The notes under the pieces: model-generated
What the model was told of the DNA's origin: nothing
Database searches by the model: none
What the model saw: only the letters and a program-made list of their open reading frames with translations
Shown here: positions 12,301-22,600 of the stretch, in pieces
How positions within the stretch are numbered: position 1 is the first letter of the stretch
Layout: the number at the start of each line of letters is the position of its first letter
Source: Mimachlamys varia
Taxonomy: Eukaryota; Mollusca; Bivalvia; Pectinida; Pectinidae
Assembly: GCA_947623455.1 (NCBI GenBank)
Contig: OX392532.1
Location: forward strand, 7,320,501 to 7,384,500
Length of the DNA stretch: 64,000 nt
Reading direction: 5' to 3'
Made by a program: the position numbers and the translations under genes

Positions 12301-15300
12301 AACAAAGTTTGCGAAAAAAAATCACTTTGACCTAATTTCAAGGTCACAGGGGTCAAAAATGTCGAAACCTTCAAACAACTTCTTCTAAAATACCGTCAGG
12401 CTTAGAGACTTCATATTTGACCAGTAGCTTCCTTGGATGAAGCCAAATAAAGTTTGCGAAAAGAAATGACCTTGACCAATATTCAAGGTCACAGTGAGGT
12501 TAAATCTATTTTAACCTTTAAACGACTTCTTCTGAAATACAAAAAGCCCTAGAAACATGGCATTTGGCTGAAAGGTTCCTTGGATGAAGCCCAATAAAGT
12601 TTGCGAAAAAAAATGACCTTGACCTATTTTCAAGGTCACAAGGGTCAAATCTGTTAAAACCTTCAAACGACTTCTTCTGAAATGCCAAAAGCCCTAGAAG
12701 CATGATATTTGGCTGAAAGGTTCCTTGGATGAAGCCCGACAGAGTTTGCGAAAAGAAATGACCTTGACCTGTATTCAAGGTCATAGGGGTCAAATATGTT
12801 AAAACATTCAAACGACTTCTTCTGAAGTAACAAAAGACCTAGAAGCATGACATTTGGCTGAAAGGTTTCTTGGATGAAGCCTGACAAAGTTTGCGAAAAG
12901 AAATGAAGCCAAACAAAATTTGAAAATGAAAATGATGTTGTCTTATAAGGTCACAGAGGTAAAATATGTTTAAATCTTCAGATGTTCTTCTAAATGTCTT
13001 ACATTAAAAGATTTTAGGGGACTTTAGGGTTACACTATAATATAAGTCAGAGATTGATACCAGGTGAGCGATGCAGGCCTATTGGGCCTCTTGTTTACAC
13101 AAAAGCTGGTATGTGTAGTTATTCAGAGAGATTACTTTTCACAAAGTATCATTGAATAAAGAATTAACCATTCTGAACATTGAAACATAGTCTGGTATAA
13201 AGAGATGATCGGTTTTGGAAAGTTGTACTTTATTGTTATTTTGCCTTTAGCATTATTTTAGTCCACTTTAAAAGTCACAAGTGTGAAATTAATATCAGAT
13301 GAATGATGCAGGCCCATTGGACCTCGTTTGTTTACTTCATATACCTTTCAACTATGATTTGAAAAAGGGATGCTACAAATTCTTTGTAAACAGACAATAA
13401 TGTAACATTTATGTCACCGATTTATTGATGTCTACTCAGTCAGGAAATAAAAAGGATTGCTTGCTTTGTCAGATTTTGAAAGAAGACGGCGAACTCCTTG
13501 TTTCCTGAGAGGCATATCACGTCAAAAGAATGCAGAGTACATCCACACTATGGTCACTGAACCAGAACAATTTCTGCCTGTAGAAGTAATTATAGGAGGT
13601 AAGATTCTATCAAATGTCACTTTTTGATTTCCTTCCATGTCTGAGGATCAGTTCTACCGGTCTGAATATCACTTACAGGTATTACAATGAATTCCACCTG
13701 GTCTGGTTATCACTTACAAGTATTACGATGAATTCCACCTGGTCTGGTTATCACTTACAGGTATTACAATGAATTCCACCTGGTCTGGTTATCACTTTCA
13801 GGTATAACAATGAATTCCACCTGGTCTGGTTATCACTTACAAGTATTACGATGAATTCCACCTGGTCTAATTATCACTTACAGGTATTACAATGAATTCC
13901 ACCTGGTCTGGTTATCACTTTCAGGTATAACAATGAATTCCACCTGGTCTGATTATCACATACAGGTATTACGATGAATTCCACCCGGTCTGATTATCAC
14001 ATACAGGTATTACGATGAATTCCACCCGGTCTGATTATCACATACAGGTATAACGATGAATTCCACCTGGTCTGATTATCACTTACATGTATAACGATGA
14101 ATTCCACCCAGTCTGATTATCACTTACAGGTATTACGATGAATTCCACCCGGTCTGATTATCACATACAGGTATTACGATGAATTCCACCCGGTCTGATT
14201 ATCACATACAGGTATTACGATGAATTCCACCCGGTCTGATTATCACTTACAGGTATTACGATGAATTTCATCCGGTCTGATTATCACATACAGGTATTAC
14301 GATGAATTCCACCCAGTCTGATTATCACTTTCAGGTATTACAATGAATTCCACCCGGTCTGATTATCACTTACAGGTGTTACGATGAATTCCACCCGGTC
14401 TGATTATCACTTTCAGGTATTACGATGAATTCCACCCAGTCTGATTATCACTTACAGGTGTTACGATGAATTCCACCCGGTCTGATTATCACTTACAGGT
14501 GTTACGATGAATTCCACCCGGTCTGATTATCACTTACAGGTGTTACGATGAATTCCACCCGGTCTGATTATCACATACAGGTATTACGATGAATTCCACC
14601 CGGTCTGATTATCACATACAGGTATTACGATGAATTCCACCCGGTCTGATTATCACTTACAGGTATTACGATGAATTCCACCCGGTCTGATTATCACTTA
14701 CAGGTATTACGATGAATTCCACCCGGTCTGATTATCACATACAGGTATTACGATGAATTCCACCCGGTCTGATTATCACTTACAGGTATTACGATGAATT
14801 CCACCCGGTCTGATTATCACTTACAGGTATTACGATGAATTCCACCCGATCTGATTATCACATACAGGTATTACGATGAATTCCACCCGGTCTGATTATC
14901 ACTTTCAGGTATTACGATGAATTCCACCCGGTCTGATTATCACTTTCAGGTATTACGATGAATTCCACGTGGTCTGAAGAGACAGGTTGCTGTGTACAAT
15001 ACCTACGATGTCATGGCTGCTGTAAAAGGAACAACAGAAGAAATGGTGGCATGGACGTTATCGGTGCCCGAATCGTCAGTATGTCCCAGGGAAACCAACT
15101 CTACAGTATCGGACAGGTACACTTAACATGTAATTAACACGCTGTTAACTTCGTACAGCTGTACGATGTAGTTTAATTCATTTTTGTGGCGTACTCCATC
15201 TGTAACTAGTTACTGAAATTACTAAAAGGTGCAGCATGTGAGGGTCACGTCTTATTTCATGATAAAGGATGGCAGACTCTTCTAGTGGATTTTTTAATTT

Positions 15301-15926
15301 TTAGTCCCTGAGGTTTGCTGGAGCCTTCATAGCCACAGCTATCTCATTTGAGTAGTGGCACGGTACATAATATACACATTTTCGTAAACCACGATTTAAA
15401 ATTAAACAGAACTAGTTTAATTTTACTTCTAAATTCATAAATTAAATGGGTTTTACGCACCTGACTACACATGGGTGTGTAATGTCATCTTTCATAACAA
15501 AATATTTCACTTTTGTGTTTTATACTGTTTGTTTACAAGTATTCAAACAAAAGTGACATCCCAACCTATAATATGAAAAGGAATGAACATGTACATATTT
15601 GAATTTAGGATTACCTTTCCCTCAAGTGAATCATTACTAGAATATTTGTTGTAAATATTTTGTAATTAATGTTTAATATTAAGATTTAAGATTTAAGGAT
15701 TGCTGCTATATGTATAATGTAGACAAAGAAATATCAACTATCGGGACACAATCTATGAAACTATATAGGCACTCGGTGAAACTTGGTACTATCGGGTCGA
15801 CTTGTCTCAGTCTTCACCATTCAGTGGTGATAGCGTTTATTATTTTCATGTGATCACTACAATGAATTTGTTTTGGTTTTTCAGACATGGCTGCTCTCAA
15901 ATTGCTTGAAAATCAAGGAAGGATAG
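349..15926 (+). CDS. BRIP1: FANCJ/BRIP1-like DNA helicase, C-terminal 718 aa (5' part lies before the window)
   Basis: Nine exons join in phase: 349-384, 844-971, 1278-1345, 4747-4858, 5331-6744, 7662-7725, 13473-13598, 14950-15116 and 15885-15926 (TAG at 15924-15926). Summed length is 2157 nt, an exact multiple of three, and all introns are GT-AG. The first exons encode helicase motif V (GIPFPNIKD) and motif VI ([10 protein letters not shown]) followed by [11 protein letters not shown], the signature of the XPD/FANCJ family of Fe-S 5'-3' helicases. FANCJ works in the Fanconi anaemia pathway, unwinding G-quadruplexes and aiding crosslink repair in the nucleus. A long low-complexity tail follows, then a short module with CASC and CHGC pairs that may bind zinc. 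The other candidates in the family, RTEL1 and DDX11, fit less well because the GLSKWMRNK stretch after motif VI is FANCJ-like. Family call is firm; function of the C-terminal module is not known to me. Confidence 0.9.
844..971 (+). CDS. BRIP1: BRIP1-like exon b (motif VI)
   Basis: Acceptor TGTGTCAG and donor GTAGGG flank 128 nt that end in phase 2. The exon carries [20 protein letters not shown], which includes the QxxGRxxR arginine-finger motif VI that couples ATP hydrolysis to strand movement. Confidence 0.92.
1278..1345 (+). CDS. BRIP1: BRIP1-like exon c
   Basis: Acceptor TGTAACAG and donor GTAAGA flank 68 nt. The exon completes the split arginine codon and reads [13 protein letters not shown], then VRDGPRYCK, typical of the strand after motif VI in FANCJ-family helicases. 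Confidence 0.9.
1545..2847 (+). mobile_element. hAT-like DNA transposon remnant with BED zinc finger
   Basis: A perfect 12-bp terminal inverted repeat (ATACCTGTCAAG at 1545-1556, CTTGACAGGTAT at 2836-2847) bounds 1303 bp. The flanks are 8-bp near-direct repeats (CTTATTCC and GTTATTCC, 7 of 8), the hAT target-site length. Inside, a start at 1971 opens a reading frame that shifts near 2068 and then reads [10 protein letters not shown] and [11 protein letters not shown], a BED-type C2H2 finger. The rest of the transposase is gone, so it is non-autonomous. A 63-bp tandem duplication lies at about 2548-2673. Confidence 0.75.
3054..4587 (+). mobile_element. Merlin/IS1595-like DNA transposon, degenerate
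   Basis: Ends match as inverted repeats: ACTTTGCCGGTCCC at 3054-3067 and GGGACTGGCAAAGT at 4574-4587 (13 of 14). The interior carries a broken ISXO2-type transposase. A clear target-site duplication was not found. Confidence 0.65.
3392..4265 (+). pseudogene. ISXO2/Merlin-type DDE transposase pseudogene
   Basis: Reading across frames gives, in order: [20 protein letters not shown] at 3392; a CDKKC zinc knuckle with KGSWFE; a helix-turn-helix-like segment [28 protein letters not shown] with the first catalytic Asp at 3840; [15 protein letters not shown] with the second Asp at 4027; and [13 protein letters not shown] with the acidic third residue at 4130. This order is the IS1595/ISXO2-like family found in eukaryotic Merlin elements, which cut and paste DNA. 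Stops and frameshifts (for example TAG at 3897-3899, before VFGG) make it dead. It lies in an intron of the BRIP1-like gene on the same strand. Confidence 0.8.
4747..4858 (+). CDS. BRIP1: BRIP1-like exon d (end of helicase core)
   Basis: Acceptor TGTCTAG and donor GTAAGT flank 112 nt. The exon reads [20 protein letters not shown], then [15 protein letters not shown]. It closes the helicase core. The preceding intron is 3.4 kb because two DNA transposon remnants sit in it. Confidence 0.9.
5331..6744 (+). CDS. BRIP1: BRIP1-like large tail exon (disordered, 471 codons)
   Basis: This 1414-nt exon starts after a poly-T/TTGCAG acceptor and ends CAA|GTAAGA. It joins the previous exon through a split Asp codon, so the ATG at 5362 is internal. 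The protein is rich in S, T, P, Q and charged residues and looks disordered. Features seen: a 23-residue tandem duplication (6247-6315 and 6316-6384); a degenerate PCNA-binding-like motif ESKINKFF (6106-6129); and three psi-K-x-E sites (IKTE twice, MKQE once) that fit the SUMOylation consensus. Basic clusters near the end ([11 protein letters not shown] and KRSKG) could be nuclear localisation signals. No clear SPxF motif, the vertebrate BRCA1-binding site, was found. Confidence 0.85.
6247..6384 (+). repeat. In-frame 69-bp tandem duplication in BRIP1-like tail
   Basis: Two adjacent 69-nt units encode near-identical 23-residue segments starting [14 protein letters not shown] and [14 protein letters not shown], each ending GDLxQPG. 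The reading frame is kept. Confidence 0.85.
6826..7460. other. BRIP1-like intron segment with small palindromes and a short tandem duplication
   Basis: The intron holds a hairpin with CTCTGATTGG and CCAATCAGAG arms near 7019-7051 and a roughly 50-bp tandem duplication around 7366-7456 built on ATCGATCTTTAGTCGATCAT. No coding exon was seen. Confidence 0.5.
7662..7725 (+). CDS. BRIP1: BRIP1-like exon f (first CxxC)
   Basis: Acceptor CTTTACAG and donor GTTAGT flank 64 nt that continue phase 0 from the tail exon. It encodes [20 protein letters not shown], with a CASC pair that may supply half of a zinc site. The 74-bp array begins about 25 bp after its donor. Confidence 0.75.
7751..11805. repeat. 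Minisatellite, 72-74-bp unit, about 56 copies
   Basis: Units of the form ATAATTAGGGTCTACATAG ... TCACTCTGTCTGTACATCTG repeat through 4.05 kb of a BRIP1-like intron. Most are 74 bp; some lose 4 bp in the CTGTCTGT run. It starts about 25 bp after the exon f donor. Small ORFs inside it are repeat artefacts. Confidence 0.95.
12137..13096 (+). repeat. Dispersed molluscan repeat with hairpin ends
   Basis: The left end reads TTTTTAGCTCACCTGGCCCG with a hairpin (GGCCCGAAGGGCC) followed by a GTCCGTCC run. The right end reads GGTGAGCGATGCAGGCC, then a GGCC..GGGCC hairpin and TCTTGTTT. Inside are four degenerate units of about 130 bp with CAAGGTCACAGGGGTCAAA and AACGACTTCTTCTGAAATAC. No protein is encoded. 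A fragment of the right end recurs at about 13260-13334. Confidence 0.65.
13260..13334 (+). repeat. Right-end fragment of the same dispersed repeat
   Basis: GATGAATGATGCAGGCCCAT followed by TGGACCTCGTTTGTTTA repeats the right end of the element just upstream. Confidence 0.5.
13473..13598 (+). CDS. BRIP1: BRIP1-like exon g
   Basis: Acceptor TTTGTCAG and donor GTAAGA flank 126 nt. Phase matches both neighbours (2 nt in, 1 nt out). It encodes [20 protein letters not shown], then a stretch ending [12 protein letters not shown]. The exon lies 5.7 kb from the previous one because of the 74-bp array and a dispersed repeat. Confidence 0.72.
13655..14949 (+). repeat. 41-bp minisatellite made of a duplicated 3' splice junction, 31 units plus the real site
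   Basis: Each unit is an acceptor such as TTATCACTTACAG followed by GTATTACGATGAATTCCACC and CGGTCTGA. The first acceptor-like G is at 13679 and the true exon h start is 14950; the 1271 bp between them is exactly 31 x 41. The exon part of each unit matches the first ~29 nt of exon h. Use of an upstream copy shifts the frame (41 is not a multiple of 3) and meets TGA at the next GTATTACGATGA, so only the last acceptor keeps the protein open. Confidence 0.95.
14950..15116 (+). CDS. BRIP1: BRIP1-like exon h (second CxxC), acceptor is the last unit of a 41-bp array
   Basis: The exon begins at CTTTCAG|GTATTACG and ends CAG|GTACAC, 167 nt, phase 1 to 0. It encodes [20 protein letters not shown], then CHGCCK and later [20 protein letters not shown]. 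The CHGC pair may join the CASC pair two exons back in one zinc-binding fold. Its first 29 nt and its acceptor are the seed of the upstream 41-bp array; only this copy reads on into unique coding sequence. Confidence 0.78.
15885..15926 (+). CDS. BRIP1: BRIP1-like terminal exon with stop
   Basis: Acceptor GGTTTTTCAG precedes [13 protein letters not shown] and a TAG stop. Phase 0 matches the exon before. A possible AATAAA poly(A) signal lies at 16033-16038. Confidence 0.7.
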   Translation, partial: TWLLSNCLKIKEG

Positions 15927-16032
15927 CAAGAAATCAAAATGTGTGCATTTCCTGGTTCATCATCCAAATGTACATGCTTACTGCTTAATAACCCGAATCT
16001 ACATGTTTTCCTAATAACCCAAAGGACTTTTT

Positions 16033-16038
16033 AATAAA
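16033..16038 (+). promoter_or_regulatory. Candidate poly(A) signal of the BRIP1-like gene
   Basis: AATAAA lies 107 nt after the stop codon on the coding strand. Confidence 0.5.
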
Positions 16039-16407
16039 AGGTGCATGTTTTCTGCTAAAATTAAGAAAGAATTTATTCTCATCCAATGATTTTATGAATA
16101 CGAGAGATTATTGTTATGAATTCAACAATTCTTTATCTCATTTAAGTGAAAGATGACACAAGTTAAAATGAAATCTATCACATTTATTTGGTTGCATATT
16201 TAATTAATTGTACAGTGTAAATCAATTCTTGTTAATTTTGTGAATTGATGTTTTTTCACACCTGAACTGTTAGTTTATGAAGACTACTTGCAATCTTTTT
16301 AAACATTTCTGTGCAGAGAAATTATTGCATGCATAAATACTGATATACTGTACATTGTGAGTATGTCAGTTGGCGTATCAATGAAAGCGACATGTAAATT
16401 CCATACA

Positions 16408-16413
16408 TTTATT
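16408..16413 (-). promoter_or_regulatory. Candidate poly(A) signal of ACAD copy A
   Basis: TTTATT on the + strand is AATAAA on the coding strand, 57 nt past the stop. Confidence 0.5.
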
Positions 16414-16469
16414 TGTCTCTCGTATATATAACAAACCTGAGTAAGTAAATAATTTTTATATAAATATGT

Positions 16470-16625
16470 TTACAACTTGTTGATCTGTCTGGCCCGACGA
16501 TATTCCATTCTGGCCACGGCCCGTCTGTGTATCTCGTCCGGACCGTCAATTATCCGTAATGCCCGGGCAGAAGCGAGCATAAATGCCAGTGGGAAGTCCT
16601 GACTTAAGCCTGCACCTCCATGTAC
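16470..16625 (-). CDS. ACAD copy A terminal exon
   Basis: 156 nt reading [20 protein letters not shown], then [20 protein letters not shown], ending RQINKL and TAA at 16470-16472. Acceptor TGTTCTAG. A candidate AATAAA lies at 16408-16413. Confidence 0.92.
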   Translation of the reverse strand, partial: VHGGAGLSQDFPLAFMLASARALRIIDGPDEIHRRAVARMEYRRARQINKL

Positions 16626-19600
16626 CTAGAACAAGTAATGAACGAAACAGTCACACCAAGATATACATTATAAGAGATATTTGATCTATTTAATAATATT
16701 ATAAAACACACTTTTTAGCTTATGCCATACTGTGTCGTCCATCCATCAACAGTCTCTTCTTCATAACCGCCCAACAGAAGCCGACCTATTTTCGTCAGAA
16801 GCACGCCTTTTGGGTGGTAACTCAAAATTCTCTCTGGATCTAAGCATGGCATTTATATTTCAGTGGTAGCATACCTACGTGGCTGGGATTCACATTTATA
16901 CAGATTATTGAGCTCATCCCCAGGGGCCTGAGTGGCAGGGTTAAGAGGCGTCTGTTTGGCATTCATATCATATAACTTTTAAACGGTTGAGATCCTCAAC
17001 CCAAAACTATATATGCAATTGCTGAGCTTTAAGAGACGAGCACAAATATGATTTTAGATTTTTCACCGGTGTCTGCCACGTCCTTGCGGCTTACCCACTG
17101 AGTAATAAACTTTTAAACGGTTGAGATCCCCTCCCCAAAACTATATACAATTACTGAGCACAAATAAACGATCACAGATATGATTTTACGGTTACACTAT
17201 AATATAAGTCAGAGATTTATACCAAGTGAGGGATGCATGCCCATTTGGCCTCTTGTTGCTGATATGGTTCAACTATTGGTCTTTTGGTCTGTTCCTGTCC
17301 ATGGGATCTTTTTAGAAAATATTCTACCATGATTACCTCGATACCAATGTATCTAGGTGATTTTTCACACTCGCATTGGAGTCCAAACATGACTGATATA
17401 CAATTGTAGGTTAGGTTAACCACAACATGGACAGAACATTTCCATGTCATATGTCAGGAGACCTTCCAAGGTTAACAACACCTCATTATATATACCTGTA
17501 CAGCTCTGTCTATGTCAGGCGACCTTCCAAGGTTAACAACACCTCATAATATATACCTGTACTGCTCTGTCTATGTCAGGAGACCTTCCAAGGTTAACAA
17601 CACCTCATTATAGTTACCTGTACTGCTCTGTCTATGTCAGGCGACCTTCCAAGGTTAACAACACCTCATAATATATACCTGTACTGCTCTGTCTATGTCA
17701 GGCGACCTTCCAAGGTTAACAACACCTCATTATAGTTACCTGTACAGCTCTGTCTATGTCAGGAGACCTTCCAAGGTTAACAACACCCCATAATATATAC
17801 CTGTACTGCTCTGTCTATGTCAGGAGACCTTCCAAGGTTAACAACACCTCATTATAGTTACCTGTACAGCTCTGTCTATGTCAGGAGACCTTCCAGGGTT
17901 AACAACACCTCATTATATATACCTGTACAGCTCTGTCTATGTCAGGAGACCTTCCAAGGTTAACAACACCTCATTATAGTTACCTGTACAGCTCTGTCTA
18001 TGTCAGGCGACCTTCCAAGGTTAACAACACCTCATTATATATACCTGTACTGCTCTGTCTATGTCAGGCGACCTTCAAAGGTTAACAACACCTCATTATA
18101 GTTACCTGTACAGCTCTGTCTATGTCAGGAGACCTTCCAAGATTAACAACACCTCATTATAGTTACCTGTACAGCTCTGTCTATGTCAGGAGACCTTCCA
18201 AGGTTAACAACACCTCATAATATATACCTGTACTGCTCTGTCTATGTCAGGAGACCTTCCAAGGTTAACAACACCTCATAATATATACCTGTACTGCTCT
18301 GTCTATGTCAGGAGACTTTCGAAGGTTAACAACACCTCATTATAGTTACCTGTACAGCTCTGTCTATGTCAGGAGACCTTCCAAGGTTAACAACACCTCA
18401 TAATATATACCTGTACTGCTCTGTCTATGTCAGGAGACCTTCCAAGGTTAACAACACCTCATAATATATACCTGTACTGCTCTGTCTATGTCAGGAGACA
18501 TTCCAAGGTTAACAACACCTCATTATATATACCTGTACAGCTCTGTCTATGTCAGGAGACCTTCCAAGGTTAACAACACCTCATTATAGTTACCTGTACA
18601 GCTCTGTCTATGTCAGGCGACCTTCCAAGGTTAACAACACCTCATTATATATACCTGTACAGCTCTGTCTATGTCAGGCGACCTTCCAAGGTTAACAACA
18701 CCTCATTATATATACCTGTACTGCTCTGTCTATGTCAGGAGACCTTCCAAGGTTAACAACACCTCATTATATATACCTGTACAGCTCTGTCTATGTCAGG
18801 AGACCTTCCAAGGTTAACAACACCTCATAATATATACCTGTACTGCTCTGTCTATGTCAGGAGACCTTCCAAGGTTAACAACACCTCATAATATATACCT
18901 GTACTGCTCTGTCTATGTCAGGAGACCTTCCAAGGTTAACAACACCTCATTATATATACCTGTACAGCTCTGTCTATGTCAGGAGACCTTCCAAGGTTAA
19001 CAACACCTCATTATAGTTACCTGTACAGCTCTGTCTATGTCAGGCGACCTTCCAAGGTTAACAACACCTCATTATATATACCTGTACAGCTCTGTCTATG
19101 TCAGGCGACCTTCCAAGGTTAACAACACCTCATTATATATACCTGTACAGCTCTGTCTATGTCAGGAGACCTTCCAAGGTTAACAACACCTCATTATATA
19201 TACCTGTACAGCTCTGTCTATGTCAGGAGACCTTCCAAGGTTAACAACACCGCATTATAGTTACCTGTACAGCTCTGTCTATGTCAGGAGACCTTCCAAG
19301 GTTAACAACACCGCATTATAGTTACCTGTACAGCTCTGTCTATGTCAGGAGACCTTCCAAGGTTAACAACACCGCATTATAGTTACCTGTACAGCTCTGT
19401 CTATGTCAGGAGACCTTCCAAGGTTAACAACACCTCATTATATATACCTGTACTGTTCTGTCTATGTCAGGCGACCTTCCAAGGTTAACAACACCTCATT
19501 ATAGTTACCTGTACAGCTCTGTCTATGTCAGGAGACCTTCCGAGGTTAACAACACCTCATTATATATACCTGTACTGTTCTGTCTATGTCAGGAGACCTT

Positions 19601-22600
19601 CCAAGGTTAACAACACCTCATTATAGTTACCTGTACAGCTCTGTCTATGTCAGGAGACCTTCGAAGGTTAACAACACCGCATTATAGTTACCTGTACAGC
19701 TCTGTCTATGTCAGGAGACCTTCCAAGGTTAACAACACCTCATTATAGTTACCTGTACAGCTCTGTCTATGTCAGGAGACCTTCCAAGGTTAACAACACC
19801 TCATAATATATACCTGTACTGCTCTGTCTATGTCAGGAGACCTTCCAAGGTTAACAACACCTCATAATATATACCTGTACTGCTCTGTCTATGTCAGGAG
19901 ACATTCCAAGGTTAACAACACCTCATTATATATACCTGTACAGCTCTGTCTATGTCAGGAGACCTTCCAAGGTTAACAACACCTCATTATAGTTACCTGT
20001 ACAGCTCTGTCTATGTCAGGCGACCTTCCAAGGTTAACAACACCTCATTATATATACCTGTACAGCTCTGTCTATGTCAGGCGACCTTCCAAGGTTAACA
20101 ACACCTCATTATATATACCTGTACTGCTCTGTCTATGTCAGGAGACCTTCCAAGGTTAACAACACCTCATTATATATACCTGTACAGCTCTGTCTATGTC
20201 AGGAGACCTTCCAAGGTTAACAACACCTCATAATATATACCTGTACTGCTCTGTCTATGTCAGGAGACCTTCCAAGGTTAACAACACCTCATAATATATA
20301 CCTGTACTGCTCTGTCTATGTCAGGAGACCTTCCAAGGTTAACAACACCTCATTATATATACCTGTACAGCTCTGTCTATGTCAGGAGACCTTCCAAGGT
20401 TAACAACACCTCATTATAGTTACCTGTACAGCTCTGTCTATGTCAGGCGACCTTCCAAGGTTAACAACACCTCATTATATATACCTGTACAGCTCTGTCT
20501 ATGTCAGGCGACCTTCCAAGGTTAACAACACCTCATTATATATACCTGTACAGCTCTGTCTATGTCAGGAGACCTTCCAAGGTTAACAACACCTCATTAT
20601 ATATACCTGTACAGCTCTGTCTATGTCAGGAGACCTTCCAAGGTTAACAACACCGCATTATAGTTACCTGTACAGCTCTGTCTATGTCAGGAGACCTTCC
20701 AAGGTTAACAACACCGCATTATAGTTACCTGTACAGCTCTGTCTATGTCAGGAGACCTTCCAAGGTTAACAACACCGCATTATAGTTACCTGTACAGCTC
20801 TGTCTATGTCAGGAGACCTTCCAAGGTTAACAACACCTCATTATATATACCTGTACTGTTCTGTCTATGTCAGGCGACCTTCCAAGGTTAACAACACCTC
20901 ATTATAGTTACCTGTACAGCTCTGTCTATGTCAGGAGACCTTCCGAGGTTAACAACACCTCATTATATATACCTGTACTGTTCTGTCTATGTCAGGAGAC
21001 CTTCCAAGGTTAACAACACCTCATTATAGTTACCTGTACAGCTCTGTCTATGTCAGGAGACCTTCGAAGGTTAACAACACCGCATTATAGTTACCTGTAC
21101 AGCTCTGTCTATGTCAGGAGACCTTCCAAGGTTAACAACACCTCATTATAGTTACCTGTACAGCTCTGTCTATGTCAGGAGACCTTCGAAGGTTAACAAC
21201 ACCTCATAATATATATCTGTACAGCTCTGTCTTTGTCAGGCGACCTTCGAAGGTTAACAACACCTCATTATAGTTACCTGTACAGCTCTGTCTATGTCAG
21301 GAGACCTTCGAAGGTTAACAACACCTCATAATATATATCTGTACAGCTCTGTCTTTGTCAGGCGACCTTCGAAGGTTAACAACACCTCATTATAGTTACC
21401 TGTACAGCTCTGTCTATGTCAGGAGACCTTCCAAGGTTAACAACACCTCATAATATATACCTGTACTGTTCTGTCTATGTCAGGAGACCTTCCAAGGTTA
21501 ACAACACCTCATTATATATACCTGTACAGCTCTGTTTATGTCAGGAGACCTTCCAAGGTTAACAACACCGCATTATAGTTACCTGTACAGCTCTGTCTAT
21601 GTCAGGAGACCTTCCAAGGTTAACAACACCGCATTATAGTTACCTGTACAGCTCTGTCTATGTCAGGCGACCTTCGAAGGTTAACAACACCTCATAATAT
21701 ATACCTGTACAGCTCTGTCTATGTCAGGAGACCTTCCAAGGTTAACAACACCTCATTATATATACCTGTACAGCTCTGTCTATGTCAGGAGACCTTCCAA
21801 GGTTAACAACACCTCATTATAGTTACCTGTACAGCTCTGTCTATGTCAGGAGACCTTCCAAGGTTAACAGCACCTCATTATATATACCTGTACAGCTCTG
21901 TCTATGTCAGGAGACCTTCCAAGGTTAACAACACCTCATTATATATACCTGTACAGCTCTGTCTATGTCAGGAGACCTTCCAAGGTTAACAACACCTCAT
22001 AATATATACCTGTACTGCTCTGTCTATGTCAGGAGACATTCCAAGGTTAACAACACCTCATAATATATACCTGTACTGCTCTGTCTATGTCAGGAGACCT
22101 TCCAAGGTTAACAACACCTCATTATATATACCTGTACAGCTCTGTCTATGTCAGGAGACCTTCCAAGGTTAACAACACCGCATTATAGTTACCTGTACAG
22201 CTCTGTCTATGTCAGGAGACCTTCCAAGGTTAACAACACCGCATTATAGTTACCTGTACAGCTCTGTCTATGTCAGGCGACCTTCCAAGGTTAACAACAC
22301 CTCATTATATATACCTGTACAGCTCTGTCTATGTCAGGCGACCTTCCAAGGTTAACAACACCTCATTATATATACCTGTACTGCTCTGTCTATGTCAGGA
22401 GACCTTCCAAGGTTAACAACACCTCATTATATATACCTGTACAGCTCTGTCTATGTCAGGAGACCTTCCAAGGTTAACAACACCTCATAATATATACTTG
22501 TACTGCTCTGTCTATGTCAGGAGACCTTCGAAGGTTAACAACACCTCATAATATATACCTGTACTGCTCTGTCTATGTCAGGAGACCTTCCAAGGTTAAC

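Noticed and set aside
12518..12887. Minus-strand ORFs of 74-97 codons
   Set aside because: They are tandem units of the hairpin-ended dispersed repeat and repeat the same peptide with stops between.
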